From: Comamonadaceae bacterium
GTDB taxonomy: Bacteria; Pseudomonadota; Gammaproteobacteria; Burkholderiales; Burkholderiaceae_C
DNA: 56,799 nucleotides
Direction: 5' to 3'
Assembly: GCA_021299555.1 (NCBI GenBank)
Contig: JAJTGH010000001.1
Coordinates: forward strand, 1-56,799
A program made the position numbers and the translations under genes. The notes below the pieces were generated by a model. That model did not search any database and was not told where the DNA came from. It saw only the letters and a program-made list of their open reading frames with translations. Shown here piece after piece: positions 25,771 through 34,100 of the stretch; within the stretch, counting starts at the first letter, position 1, and each line of letters begins with the position of its first letter.

Positions 25771-27771
25771 ATGTCAGGGCTGGAACTCACCTTGTTTTAT
25801 CTCCTGGCCGCGGTGCTGGGTGTGGTGATTTGCCGCTCGCTCAAACTGCCTCCCATGCTCGGCTATCTGGCCGTCGGCGTGCTGATTGGACCCAATGCGC
25901 TGGCGCTGGCGCAAAACGCCGAAAGCGTGCGTCACCTCGGTGAGTTCGGGGTGGTCTTCCTGATGTTTGTGATCGGCCTGGAATTTAATCTGGGCAAGCT
26001 GCGCGCCATGCGCAGCCACGTCTTCGGGCTGGGTCTGCTGCAGGTGGTGCTGACCATGGCGCTGGTGTTCGCCGGTGCGCTGCTGCTGGGCTCGATGGCT
26101 CCGCAATGGTGGAACCTGTCCTGGCAAGGTGCACTGGCCCTTTCGGGCGCCGCGGCCATGAGCAGCACCGCACTGATCGTCAAGCTGCTGTCTGATCGGC
26201 TTGAACTCGACAGCGAGCATGGTCGGCGGGTGATGGGCATCTTGCTCTTTCAAGATCTGGCCGTGGTACCGCTGCTGGTACTCATCCCCGCTCTGGGCTC
26301 GCCGGCAGAACAGCTGTTCGGTGCTTTGGCTCTGGCGCTGCTCAAGGCCGTGGTTTTGGTGGGCCTTTTGCTGACCGGCGGGCAGCGGGTGATGCGCTGG
26401 TGGCTGACCCTGGTGGCGCGGCGCAAGAGCGAAGAGCTGTTCGTGCTCAACCTGCTGCTGGTCACGCTGGCCCTGGCCTGGCTGACCGAGCTGGCCGGCC
26501 TGAGTCTGGCGCTGGGCGCCTTCATTGCAGGCATGTTGATCTCCGAGACCGAATACAAGCATCAGGTGGAGACGGACATTCGCCCTTTTCACGATGTCCT
26601 GCTGGGGCTGTTTTTCATCAGCATCGGCATGATGCTCGACTGGCATGAGGTGATCGACCATTGGCCGGTGGTCCTGTTGCTGTTGACAGTGCCGGTGCTG
26701 CTCAAGCTGGTGTTGATCACCGCACTGGCGCGGGGCCTGGGCGCTACGCAAGGCGTGGCTTTGCGCACAGGTCTGTACCTGGCCCAGGCCGGTGAATTCG
26801 GCTTTGTGCTTTTGAGCCTGGCTCAGGAGGGCCAACTGGTGCCGCCCAATCTGCTCAACCCGGTGCTCGCTGCCATGGTGTTGTCTATGCTGGCGACGCC
26901 CCTGATCGTGCTCAATGCCAACGCCATCGTCATGAAGTGGGTGTCCAATGAATGGATGCAGCAATCGCTGCAAATGACCTCCATCGCCCGCAAGGCCATC
27001 AACACCAAGCAGCACGTGATCATCTGCGGCTATGGGCGCTGCGGGCAAAACCTGGCCCGCATGCTCGATCAGGAGGGCATTCCTTACATTGCGCTGGACC
27101 TCGACCCAGACCGGGTGCGCCAGGCCGCTGCCGCCGGCAACTCGGTGGTCTTTGGTGACGCTGCGCGGGTGCAATCGCTCATGGCCGCAGGCCTGGCGCG
27201 TGCCAGCGCCGTGGTGGTGACTTACCTGGACACGCCTGGCGCACTCAAGGTGCTGGGCAGCGTTCGAGAGCACGCACCGGCCGTGCCCATCGTGGTGCGC
27301 ACCGTCGATGACCACGATTTGGAGCGGCTGCAGGCCGCCGGCGCCACGGAGGTGGTGCCTGAGGCCATCGAAGGCAGCCTGATGCTCGCCAGCCATGCCC
27401 TGGCCTTGGTGGGCGTGCCCATGCGGCGGGTCATACGCAGCGCGCAGGAGCAGCGCGATGCGCGCTATGGCCTGCTGCGAGGCTATTTTCATGGCGCCGA
27501 CGACGACACGGTGCACGAGATCGAGCAAGAACGCCTGGCCACACTGACCTTGCCCAGCGCCATCCAGGCGGTCGGCCACAGCCTGGGCGAGCAGGCCCTG
27601 CATGCGGTGGGCGTTCGCGTGGTCCACTTGCGCCGCGCTGACGGTCAGATCGTGCCCGCCGATGACGCCCTGGTGCTCGAAGCCGGCGACACCTTGGTGC
27701 TCTCGGGCAAACCACAGGCGCTGGCCTTGGCCGAGGAAAAACTGCTGCGGGAGCGGCCGCGGCGCAGTTAA
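25771..27771 (+). CDS. KefB/KefC-like cation:proton antiporter (CPA2 family) with RCK domain
   Basis: A 666-residue membrane protein. The N-terminal part (about 1-385) has some twelve helices, with LPPMLGYLAVGVLIGP and SLALGAFIAGMLISETEY, hallmarks of CPA2 antiporters such as KefB/KefC and YbaL. A cytoplasmic TrkA-N Rossmann domain starts near residue 414 (HVIICGYGRCGQNLARML), followed by a TrkA-C domain. Members exchange K+ or Na+ for H+; the ion here is not determinable. The start at 25771 begins directly before the first helix; ATG 25741 would add ten residues. The position divergent to kdsD resembles the conserved antiporter-kdsD arrangement of proteobacteria. Confidence 0.87.
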   Translation: MSGLELTLFYLLAAVLGVVICRSLKLPPMLGYLAVGVLIGPNALALAQNAESVRHLGEFGVVFLMFVIGLEFNLGKLRAMRSHVFGLGLLQVVLTMALVFAGALLLGSMAPQWWNLSWQGALALSGAAAMSSTALIVKLLSDRLELDSEHGRRVMGILLFQDLAVVPLLVLIPALGSPAEQLFGALALALLKAVVLVGLLLTGGQRVMRWWLTLVARRKSEELFVLNLLLVTLALAWLTELAGLSLALGAFIAGMLISETEYKHQVETDIRPFHDVLLGLFFISIGMMLDWHEVIDHWPVVLLLLTVPVLLKLVLITALARGLGATQGVALRTGLYLAQAGEFGFVLLSLAQEGQLVPPNLLNPVLAAMVLSMLATPLIVLNANAIVMKWVSNEWMQQSLQMTSIARKAINTKQHVIICGYGRCGQNLARMLDQEGIPYIALDLDPDRVRQAAAAGNSVVFGDAARVQSLMAAGLARASAVVVTYLDTPGALKVLGSVREHAPAVPIVVRTVDDHDLERLQAAGATEVVPEAIEGSLMLASHALALVGVPMRRVIRSAQEQRDARYGLLRGYFHGADDDTVHEIEQERLATLTLPSAIQAVGHSLGEQALHAVGVRVVHLRRADGQIVPADDALVLEAGDTLVLSGKPQALALAEEKLLRERPRRS

Positions 27772-27837
27772 ATCAGCCCACGATCCCAGCTTGGGCTCAC
27801 GCCTTGCTCGCGCATCGTGGCAGGGACAGACCCGGGC

Positions 27838-28554
27838 TCAATCCCAGTTCTTGAGCGCATGGCGCTTCCATGAGTCCCACGGCCTTTGCAGATGGGCATC
27901 GTTCATGGCAGAGGTTGCCTGCGCTTCGCCTTCAGTCAGGAAAGTGACTTCGCCCAATCGCATGGCCTGCATTTGAAGGTTGGCGCTTTTCTCGGTGTAA
28001 ATGGCCCTGAAAACAGCGTGCTCGATCGAGTGGCCCACGGTCACACTTCCGTGTCCACGCATCAGGGCCACGCTGGCCGAGCCCAGCACCTGGGCCAGGG
28101 AGCGGCCCAAAGCCTGGCTGTTGATCAACAGGTCGGAGCTCTCGCCCGCGCTGTGTCGGATCTCATAGACCGGCGTGACCGCGCCCAGAAAACCGCTCAT
28201 GTGGCAGATCGGTCTCAGCCGAGCACCTGTGACACCAAAAGGAATGATCGAGGGGGAATGGCTGTGAACCACGGATTGAACATCGGGCCTGGCCGCATAG
28301 ATGGCGCTGTGTATGAAACGCTCGACATAGGTGCGCCGACCCCGCTCGTCATGGACCACGCCCTCGAGGTCGACCTGCAGCAGGTCATCGACCGTGACCA
28401 GGCTTGGTGCCATGCTGCGTGCAATAAAGAAGCGATCGGCTTGCTCAGGGTGACGCACGCTGATGTGGCCAAAGCCATCGAGCACCCCCTCGTTGACCAA
28501 AATCCGATTGGCAATGGCCAGGTCTTGCAACAACTCTTCCAGGCTCTTGTTCAC
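27838..28554 (-). CDS. Class II aldolase/adducin family protein
   Basis: A 238-residue protein of the class II aldolase/adducin fold. The Zn-binding histidines appear in SVVHSHSPS and MRGHGSVTVG. GVLDGFGHISVRHPEQADRFF is a segment I associate with decarboxylases of hydroxy-carboxymuconic semialdehyde (HCOMODA) type and related sugar-acid enzymes. The neighbouring Bug binding protein, three bases away, suggests use of an imported carboxylate. The exact substrate cannot be told from the sequence. Confidence 0.78.
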   Translation of the reverse strand: MNKSLEELLQDLAIANRILVNEGVLDGFGHISVRHPEQADRFFIARSMAPSLVTVDDLLQVDLEGVVHDERGRRTYVERFIHSAIYAARPDVQSVVHSHSPSIIPFGVTGARLRPICHMSGFLGAVTPVYEIRHSAGESSDLLINSQALGRSLAQVLGSASVALMRGHGSVTVGHSIEHAVFRAIYTEKSANLQMQAMRLGEVTFLTEGEAQATSAMNDAHLQRPWDSWKRHALKNWD

Positions 28555-28557
28555 GGC

Positions 28558-29526
28558 TCACTCCGCTTTGATGTTGGCCTGGCTGGCCACGCGGCTCCAG
28601 CGCGCCAGTTCCGAACGCATGAACTCGTTGCCCTCTTCTGGCGTGGTCAAAAACGGCTCGAAACCCAGTTTGGCCAGCCGCTCAGCCATCTCAGCCGAGC
28701 GACCCACCTGCACAAAGGCGTCGCTCAATTTCTTGACGATGGCCGCCGGCGTTCCAGCTGGGGCATAAAGCGCAAACCAATTGGAGAAATCCACGTCCTT
28801 GTAGCCCAGCTCGGCAAAGCTGGGCATCTGCGGCAAGGCTGGATTTCTTTGCGGTGAGGCCACCCCCAAGGCGCGGATACGACCTTCTTTGATGAAGGGC
28901 AACGCGTTTTGCAAAGGGCTGAACATGTAGTTGAGCTGACCACCAACCAGATCACTCATGGCCTGCGACTGACCCTTGTAGGGTATGTGATTGCCGCTGA
29001 TGCCAGTCCGCTGCGAAAACAACTCGCTTTGCAAATGCTGGGGACTGCCGATTCCGGCCGAGCCGTAATTGAGTGCACCAGGCTTTTGCCTGGCCGCCTC
29101 AACGAACTCGGCCACGGTCTTGGCGCTGAACGAAGGATGGACCACCAGAACGACACTGGTCTGGCCCACCAGCGTGACCGTCTGCAAGTCCTTGAGAAGG
29201 TCGTAGGGCAGCTTACGAAACACCGCCACGTTGGTGGCGATGGTGGCCGGCGAGAGCAGGAGCGTGTAGCCATCGGGCGCGGCCTTGGCCACCGCCTGCA
29301 CACCAATATTGCCGCCGGCACCCAGGATGTTTTCAACGACCACCGGTTGTCCCAGCAGATCGCCGACCTTTTGCCCGAGCGAGCGGGCCAGCAGGTCCGT
29401 TCCGCCGCCAGCGGCCACCGGCACGATGATCTTGATCGGCTTGGCCGGGAAGTTTTGAGCACAGACCGCAGAGCCGGCCATCACAACAAAAAATGCCAGC
29501 ACGCGAAAGACATTGCGTATGTTCAT
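28558..29526 (-). CDS. Bug-family tripartite tricarboxylate transporter substrate-binding protein
   Basis: A 322-residue periplasmic protein. Signal peptide at residues 1-24 (FFVVMAGSAVCAQ), then FPAKPIKIIVPVAAGGGTDLLARSL and VVVENILGAGGNIG, the standard Bug/TctC N-terminal pattern. Bug proteins bind carboxylates, and hundreds occur in some Burkholderiales, often without membrane partners nearby, as here. It precedes the class II aldolase-like gene on the same strand and is probably co-transcribed with it, so the pair may serve uptake and conversion of the same acid. Confidence 0.88.
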   Translation of the reverse strand: MNIRNVFRVLAFFVVMAGSAVCAQNFPAKPIKIIVPVAAGGGTDLLARSLGQKVGDLLGQPVVVENILGAGGNIGVQAVAKAAPDGYTLLLSPATIATNVAVFRKLPYDLLKDLQTVTLVGQTSVVLVVHPSFSAKTVAEFVEAARQKPGALNYGSAGIGSPQHLQSELFSQRTGISGNHIPYKGQSQAMSDLVGGQLNYMFSPLQNALPFIKEGRIRALGVASPQRNPALPQMPSFAELGYKDVDFSNWFALYAPAGTPAAIVKKLSDAFVQVGRSAEMAERLAKLGFEPFLTTPEEGNEFMRSELARWSRVASQANIKAE

Positions 29527-29612
29527 GATCGGGCTTTCTTCAAAAGGATCGGGGGACCACTGTCACACACCGCGATCTTACGCATGTGCGGCCAGTTCAC
29601 AACACAGCCTGC

Positions 29613-31067
29613 TCATTTGCCAATACAAAACTTGGAAAAGATTTCTCCGAGCAGATCATCTGGGGTGAACGCGCCAGTGATTTGCGCCAAAGCCTGCTGG
29701 GCCAGACGCAAGTCTTCGGCCAATAAGTCCAGGGCCGCCGGCCTCGATTGCAACTGCTGCTGCGCCCGATCGAGCGGCCCGGCCACCTCTCGCAAAGCCT
29801 CGAGGTGGCGCTCTCGAGCCATGAACAGACCCTCGGTGCCGGCCTGCCAGCCGACCCGCTCCAGCAAGGCCTTGCGCAGCTCGGGCAGGCCTTGGCCGGT
29901 TTTGGCTGAGATCAGCAGGGCGTTTTCATCCACCCCCTTAACAGCGGCCAAAGCGGGCTCGCTGGCTTCGTCCACCTTGTTGAAAATCTGCATGATCGGC
30001 ACGCTGGCGCCCACTTGTTCGCGCAAAGCGCTGGCGATCTGCTCGTCTGCGTCACGGTAGGCATCGCTTTGCGGCCCCTGTCCGCTGGCTCTGGGCAGGT
30101 CGTGCACAAACATCACCAAATCGGCTTGAGCCAGCGCCTCCCAGGTCTTGTGTATGCCCATTTTTTCCACCGCATCGACCTGCGGTTGATCCGCGTCGCG
30201 CAAACCGGCGGTGTCTACTACGTGCAGCGCAACACCGTCGATCTGTATGAGTTGCGCCACCTTGTCGCGGGTGGTGCCGGCGATGGGCGTGACGATGGCC
30301 AATTCGGCGCCGGCCAGTGCATTGAGCAAGGAACTCTTGCCCGCATTGGGTTGTCCAGCAATGACGGCCGTGATCCCCTCGCGCAAGATGGCCCCCTGCT
30401 GGGCACGTCTGGCAATCAGCGCAAGTTGCTGCTGCAGCGCTTGCAGTTGACCGCTTGCGTCCGATTGTTCAATGAAGTCGATGTCCTCTTCGGGAAAGTC
30501 CAGCGTGGCTTCGACCAGCATGCGCAGGCGCACCAGTTGCTCAAGCAGTGCGTTGATCTCTTGCGAGAAAGCCCCTGTCAAGGATCTTGCCGCGGAGCGC
30601 GCAGCCGTCTCTGTGCTGGCGTCGATCAAGTCGGCAATCGCTTCGGCCTGGGCCAGATCCATCTTGTCGTTGAGAAAAGCCCTGTGCGTGAACTCCCCCG
30701 GCTCGGCGGCCCTCAGGCGGGCCAGACGGGGCGATCCCGTGGCCGGATCTGTCTGCGCTGCGGCCTGCAGGCAGCGCTGCATCAAGAGTTTGAGAACCAC
30801 TGGCCCCCCATGGGCTTGCAGCTCAAGCACATCTTCGCCGGTGTAGGAAGCGGGTGCCGGGAAAAACACGGCCAGGCCCTGGTCCAGGATCTGACCCTGG
30901 GCATCCAGAAAGGGGCCGTAACTCGCTCGCCTGGGCTGCAGCGCGCGGCCGCAAAGCGCATGGGCCAAGCCCTCCAGGCCATGGCCAGACACCCGCACAA
31001 TGCCCACGGCACCGCGGCCTGGCGCCGTTGCAATGGCCACTATCGGGTCCAGCGAGCGTGACAACAT
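29613..31067 (-). CDS. mnmE: tRNA modification GTPase MnmE
   Basis: A 484-residue G protein that with MnmG installs the carboxymethylaminomethyl group at U34 of certain tRNAs. The N-terminal tetrahydrofolate-binding domain begins [22 protein letters not shown]. The G domain contains [21 protein letters not shown] and DTAGLRD, and the protein ends FSKFCIGK, the conserved C-I-G-K ending. The partner mnmG is encoded at 54155. It follows yidC, with a terminator between them. Confidence 0.95.
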   Translation of the reverse strand: MLSRSLDPIVAIATAPGRGAVGIVRVSGHGLEGLAHALCGRALQPRRASYGPFLDAQGQILDQGLAVFFPAPASYTGEDVLELQAHGGPVVLKLLMQRCLQAAAQTDPATGSPRLARLRAAEPGEFTHRAFLNDKMDLAQAEAIADLIDASTETAARSAARSLTGAFSQEINALLEQLVRLRMLVEATLDFPEEDIDFIEQSDASGQLQALQQQLALIARRAQQGAILREGITAVIAGQPNAGKSSLLNALAGAELAIVTPIAGTTRDKVAQLIQIDGVALHVVDTAGLRDADQPQVDAVEKMGIHKTWEALAQADLVMFVHDLPRASGQGPQSDAYRDADEQIASALREQVGASVPIMQIFNKVDEASEPALAAVKGVDENALLISAKTGQGLPELRKALLERVGWQAGTEGLFMARERHLEALREVAGPLDRAQQQLQSRPAALDLLAEDLRLAQQALAQITGAFTPDDLLGEIFSKFCIGK

Positions 31068-31072
31068 GGGGC

Positions 31073-31096
31073 TAAAAAGGCCGCTGAGCGCGGCCT
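31073..31096 (-). terminator. Intrinsic terminator after yidC (leftward)
   Basis: On the minus strand AGGCCGC and GCGGCCT (31078-31084 and 31090-31096) form a 7-bp stem with a five-base loop, followed by five T bases. It lies between the yidC stop and the mnmE start, so mnmE may need its own promoter or readthrough. Confidence 0.75.
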
Positions 31097-31100
31097 GTCA

Positions 31101-32810
31101 TCACTTGAACTTGGGCAGATTGAACTGGGGTGGTACACCCATGCGCGTGTTGATCACCCACTGCTGGGCGATCGACAAAATGTTGTTGGTGATCCAGTAA
31201 AGCACCAGTCCAGCCGGGAAGAAGAAAAACATCACGCTGAAAATCAAGGGCATGAACCACATCAGCTTGGCCTGCAAGGGGTCGGGGGGGGCCGGATTGA
31301 GCGCGGTCTGCAGCAAGGTCGTCAATGTCATGACGATGGGCAAGATGAAAAACGGGTCGGGTGCAGACAGATCTTGGATCCAGGCCACCCAGGGCGCGTT
31401 TCGCATCTCCACGCTAGAGAGCAAAACCCAATACAAGGCAATGAACACCGGGATCTGAACCATGATCGGGAAGCAGCCACCCATGGGGTTGACCTTTTCT
31501 TCCTTGTAGATCTTCATCATGGCCATTTGCATCTCTTGCGGTTTGTCCTTGAGCCGCTCTCTCATCTCCATGATGCGTGGGTTGATGGCCTTCATCTTGG
31601 CCATGCTCTGATAGGCCTTGGCGTTAAGCCAGTAAAACGCGATTTTGATCAGCAGCACCAGGGCAACAATGGCCCAGCCCCAGTTGTTGATCACCCGGTG
31701 CAACTCGTAGAGCAGCCAGTACAGGGGCTTGGCCAGGATCGTGAACCAGCCGTAGTCCTTGACCAATTCCAGACCGGGCGCAATGGACTCCAGCGCCTTT
31801 TCTTCTTGCGGGCCGACAAACAGCCTGGCGTCCATGGCCTTGCTGCCCCCTGGGGCCAGGGTCTCGGGCGAAGCGATCATGCCAACCGCATAAAGGTTGT
31901 TGTCAACCTTGCGCAAAAAGATGTCCCGCTGTACGCCCTGGGCCAGCACCCAGGCTGAAGCAAAGTAATGCTGCACCATGGCCACATAACCGTTGTTCGC
32001 TTGCTTTTCGGCTTCCACCTTGTTCTTTTCGATGTCGGTGAATTCAACTTTCTGGTACTTCTTGGCCTCGGTGTAGACCGCTGGACCTGTGAAGGTTGAA
32101 TAAAAGGCAGATTCGCCCTCTGGCTTGTTGCCATCGCGCACAAGCTGCAAGTACAGCTGCGCGTTCACCGCTTGGGTGCCGGTATTGACCACCTCATGAC
32201 GCACACCGATGTCGTAAGAGCCGCGCTTGAGGGTAAAGGTCTTGATCAACTTGACGCCGGAGATCTCGGGAGACTCAAAACGCAGCTCCAGGGTGTTGTT
32301 CCCATCCTTGAGCTGTCGCTCCCCTGGCGCAACCGACATCACGGTCTTGTGGTTGGGCAGCGCGGTTCCAGGTGTGCCAATCAAGCCGCTGTGTGCCAGA
32401 TAGACACGGTCCTTGCTTTGGTCGAACAAGACAAAGCCCTTTTCCTTGGCCTGCAAATCGGCATATTTGCCAAAGACCGACCGAACCAGTGAACCGCCTT
32501 CGGTGTCAAACGTCAGCTGCAGCACGTCGGTCTGAACATCGATGCGCTGACGATCGACCACCGCGGCCCCCGCCGCGGGGGCCGTGGTTGGCACCGCCGC
32601 CGCCGTGGCTGCGGGGACCGCCCCGGGCGCGGCCGAGCTTGTGGGCACGGGTGCAGAGCCTGCGGCGGGCTCGCTGGCTTTGGGTGCGGGCTGGGCCGCC
32701 GGCGGGAAAAACGTGGGCTTTTGGCCGTTGTGTATCTGCCATTGATCCCAAAGCAAGACAATGGAAAAGCCAAAAATAACCCACAGGATGGTTCGGCGGA
32801 TATCGTTCAT
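31101..32810 (-). CDS. yidC: Membrane protein insertase YidC
   Basis: A 569-residue inner-membrane insertase that works alone or with SecYEG. It begins MNDIRRTILWVIFGFSIVLLW, a first helix, then a low-complexity Ala/Pro/Thr linker (about residues 35-85) and a periplasmic beta-domain. The conserved five-helix core starts near residue 365 (PLYWLLYELHRVINNWGWAI), with GGCFPIMVQIPVFIALYWVL and the C-terminal NILSIAQQW. The frame is open to 32909, but the ATG at 32810 overlaps the yidD stop and matches the family start. Confidence 0.95.
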   Translation of the reverse strand: MNDIRRTILWVIFGFSIVLLWDQWQIHNGQKPTFFPPAAQPAPKASEPAAGSAPVPTSSAAPGAVPAATAAAVPTTAPAAGAAVVDRQRIDVQTDVLQLTFDTEGGSLVRSVFGKYADLQAKEKGFVLFDQSKDRVYLAHSGLIGTPGTALPNHKTVMSVAPGERQLKDGNNTLELRFESPEISGVKLIKTFTLKRGSYDIGVRHEVVNTGTQAVNAQLYLQLVRDGNKPEGESAFYSTFTGPAVYTEAKKYQKVEFTDIEKNKVEAEKQANNGYVAMVQHYFASAWVLAQGVQRDIFLRKVDNNLYAVGMIASPETLAPGGSKAMDARLFVGPQEEKALESIAPGLELVKDYGWFTILAKPLYWLLYELHRVINNWGWAIVALVLLIKIAFYWLNAKAYQSMAKMKAINPRIMEMRERLKDKPQEMQMAMMKIYKEEKVNPMGGCFPIMVQIPVFIALYWVLLSSVEMRNAPWVAWIQDLSAPDPFFILPIVMTLTTLLQTALNPAPPDPLQAKLMWFMPLIFSVMFFFFPAGLVLYWITNNILSIAQQWVINTRMGVPPQFNLPKFK

Positions 32811-33100
32811 GAAGACTTCTGTGTGGAAGAAGAAAGGGCATCGGTACCCTCGCGACCAAAAAGCCGGTGAGGCACCGGGTCCATGCCCCCATCGCACCAC
32901 GGGTGGCAACGAACCAGGCGGCGCAAGGTCAGATACGTTCCACCGGCTGCGCCATGACGCTCGAGGGATTGCAATCCGTAAAGCGAACAGGAAGGCTCAA
33001 ATCGGCACGCCGACCCCAGGCTTGGACTGAGCAAGAGCCGGTAAGCCTTGATCAGGCCCATCAGCAGACGCTGAGGGATACGGATAATTGCGTCCATCAT
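32807..33100 (-). CDS. yidD: Membrane protein insertion efficiency factor YidD
   Basis: A 97-residue protein that assists YidC-dependent insertion. It shows the family pattern of a short N-terminal amphipathic stretch (IPQRLLMGLIKAYRLLLSP) followed by CRFEPSCSLYGLQSLERHGAAGG and RCHPWCDGGMDPVP, with its conserved cysteines. The start ATG at 33100 overlaps the rnpA stop, and the stop overlaps the yidC ATG, as is usual in the rpmH-rnpA-yidD-yidC order. Confidence 0.93.
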   Translation of the reverse strand: MMDAIIRIPQRLLMGLIKAYRLLLSPSLGSACRFEPSCSLYGLQSLERHGAAGGTYLTLRRLVRCHPWCDGGMDPVPHRLFGREGTDALSSSTQKSS

Positions 33101-33513
33101 GGTACTTGGCTGCCTAAAGGCCGATTGAGCAAGGTCAACAGCTGCGAGCGCACCTCTTGCTTGAGTGCTCCTGACTCGGCGGATCGGAACTTTTGAGCAG
33201 CAAACGGCTGGCGCAGCCTCACCACATACGCGTGCGGAGGCTGATCTGGCAAATGTTCTTGAGCCACAGCGTAGATTTGCCTTTTGACCAGATTGCGTGT
33301 CACGGCTTTGCGCGCCCACCGTTTGGGAACCATGGCGCCCAAGGAGGCAGCCCGCGGTTCAAACAGGGCTGCTTGGTCTGGGCTGTGCGCTGGAGTCTGG
33401 GGCGAGGCGTTCGTTGGCTCACTGCGCAGGTGCAGGGCAAAGTTCTGTGTCTTTGCGACCACCGGACTGCCAAGCACCGCCTCAAACTGTGCGCGCGACT
33501 GCAGCCGGTACAA
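33097..33513 (-). CDS. rnpA: Ribonuclease P protein component RnpA (TTG start)
   Basis: A 138-residue basic protein subunit of RNase P, which trims the 5' ends of tRNA precursors with the RNA subunit. The family motif VPKRWARKAVTRNLVKRQIYA, the R-N-x-x-K-R signature, is at about residues 62-82. The start is TTG with a purine-rich site shortly upstream. A stretch at residues 31-48 rich in S, P and T (PTNASPQTPAHSPDQAA) is an insertion relative to short RnpA proteins. Confidence 0.92.
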   Translation of the reverse strand: MYRLQSRAQFEAVLGSPVVAKTQNFALHLRSEPTNASPQTPAHSPDQAALFEPRAASLGAMVPKRWARKAVTRNLVKRQIYAVAQEHLPDQPPHAYVVRLRQPFAAQKFRSAESGALKQEVRSQLLTLLNRPLGSQVP

Positions 33514-33539
33514 AACCTTGCCTGCTTAAAAAACCGCAG

Positions 33540-33674
33540 TCAGACGGCCAGGCGCTTGCGGCCCTTTGCACGGCGAGCATTGATCACTGCTCGGCCGCCG
33601 CGGGTGCGCATGCGGGCCAGAAAGCCGTGGGTGCGTGCGCGCTTGACTTTGGAAGGTTGATAGGTGCGTTTCAT
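33540..33674 (-). CDS. rpmH: 50S ribosomal protein L34
   Basis: A 44-residue ribosomal protein, read on the minus strand from the ATG at 33674: [20 protein letters not shown], then a basic tail ending [11 protein letters not shown]. The sequence is essentially the L34 consensus. It lies 26 bases before rnpA and is the first gene of the leftward rpmH-rnpA-yidD-yidC operon, divergent from dnaA. Confidence 0.97.
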   Translation of the reverse strand: MKRTYQPSKVKRARTHGFLARMRTRGGRAVINARRAKGRKRLAV

Positions 33675-33783
33675 GATGGATCCTTATCGGCTAATTCTCA
33701 GATTCCCAGACGCTTTCAGTGGGCGCCTTTTTTGAGGCTTCTTTCTGAGGCTTCATGTGGGCCACTCGGGCAATTTGGGCCAC

Positions 33784-33831
33784 CTGTGAGCATCGCTGTG
33801 AGCATTGCTGTGAGCATCGCTGAGAGCATTG
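33784..33831. repeat. Four tandem copies of a 12-base repeat
   Basis: CTGTGAGCATCG is repeated four times end to end with one- or two-base changes (CTGTGAGCATTG, CTGTGAGCATCG, CTGAGAGCATTG). It lies between rpmH and dnaA, close to the replication origin region. Function unknown. Confidence 0.8.
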
Positions 33832-33993
33832 CTGGTGGCCTTCGCTGCTGACCCTACCGAGCAAACGGGAAACCGACTATTATGGCCGATTCGCCGTTTT
33901 CTGACAAGAAAAGCCCTTGCCCGTCTGTGTTTGCCCCTTGGTGGTTGGCTCTCCTGAGCGCTTTCCAGCCTGAAATAGGATGCGCTGTCAAGA

Positions 33994-34023
33994 TTGTGGA
34001 TAAGTGGGCCTGCGGTCTACAAT
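33994..34023 (+). promoter_or_regulatory. dnaA promoter overlapping a DnaA box
   Basis: TGTGGATAA (33995-34003) is an exact reverse-complement DnaA box. The overlapping TTGTGG (33994-33999) lies 18 bases before TACAAT (34018-34023), a fair sigma-70 pair. A DnaA box over the minus-35 element suggests autorepression. Transcription would begin near 34030. A weaker box, ATATCCACA, is at 34045-34053. Confidence 0.55.
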
Positions 34024-34100
34024 GAACGGTGACTGATACAAACGATATCCACAAGCGGTCCGATGGGACTGTGCGACCCACCGTCCCTGAATCTTTGACC

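Larger units (their letters stand above)
33675..34100. other. rpmH-dnaA intergenic region
   Basis: This divergent gap holds four tandem 12-base repeats (33784-33831), a TTATCCACA-type DnaA box and a dnaA promoter (33994-34023). The reading frame open over the tandem repeats is a by-product of the repeat and is not taken as a gene. It would also contain the rpmH promoter. Confidence 0.7.

Noticed and set aside
25774-27627. 617-residue open frame opposite the antiporter gene
   Set aside because: Rich in His, Gln and Arg as expected of the complement of a GC-rich membrane protein gene. The sense strand has CPA2 and TrkA-N motifs.
33297-33851. Frame with repeated VSIA units across rnpA, rpmH and the 12-base repeats
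   Set aside because: The repeat of amino acids merely follows the 12-base tandem DNA repeat; the frame overlaps rnpA and rpmH and has no start signal.
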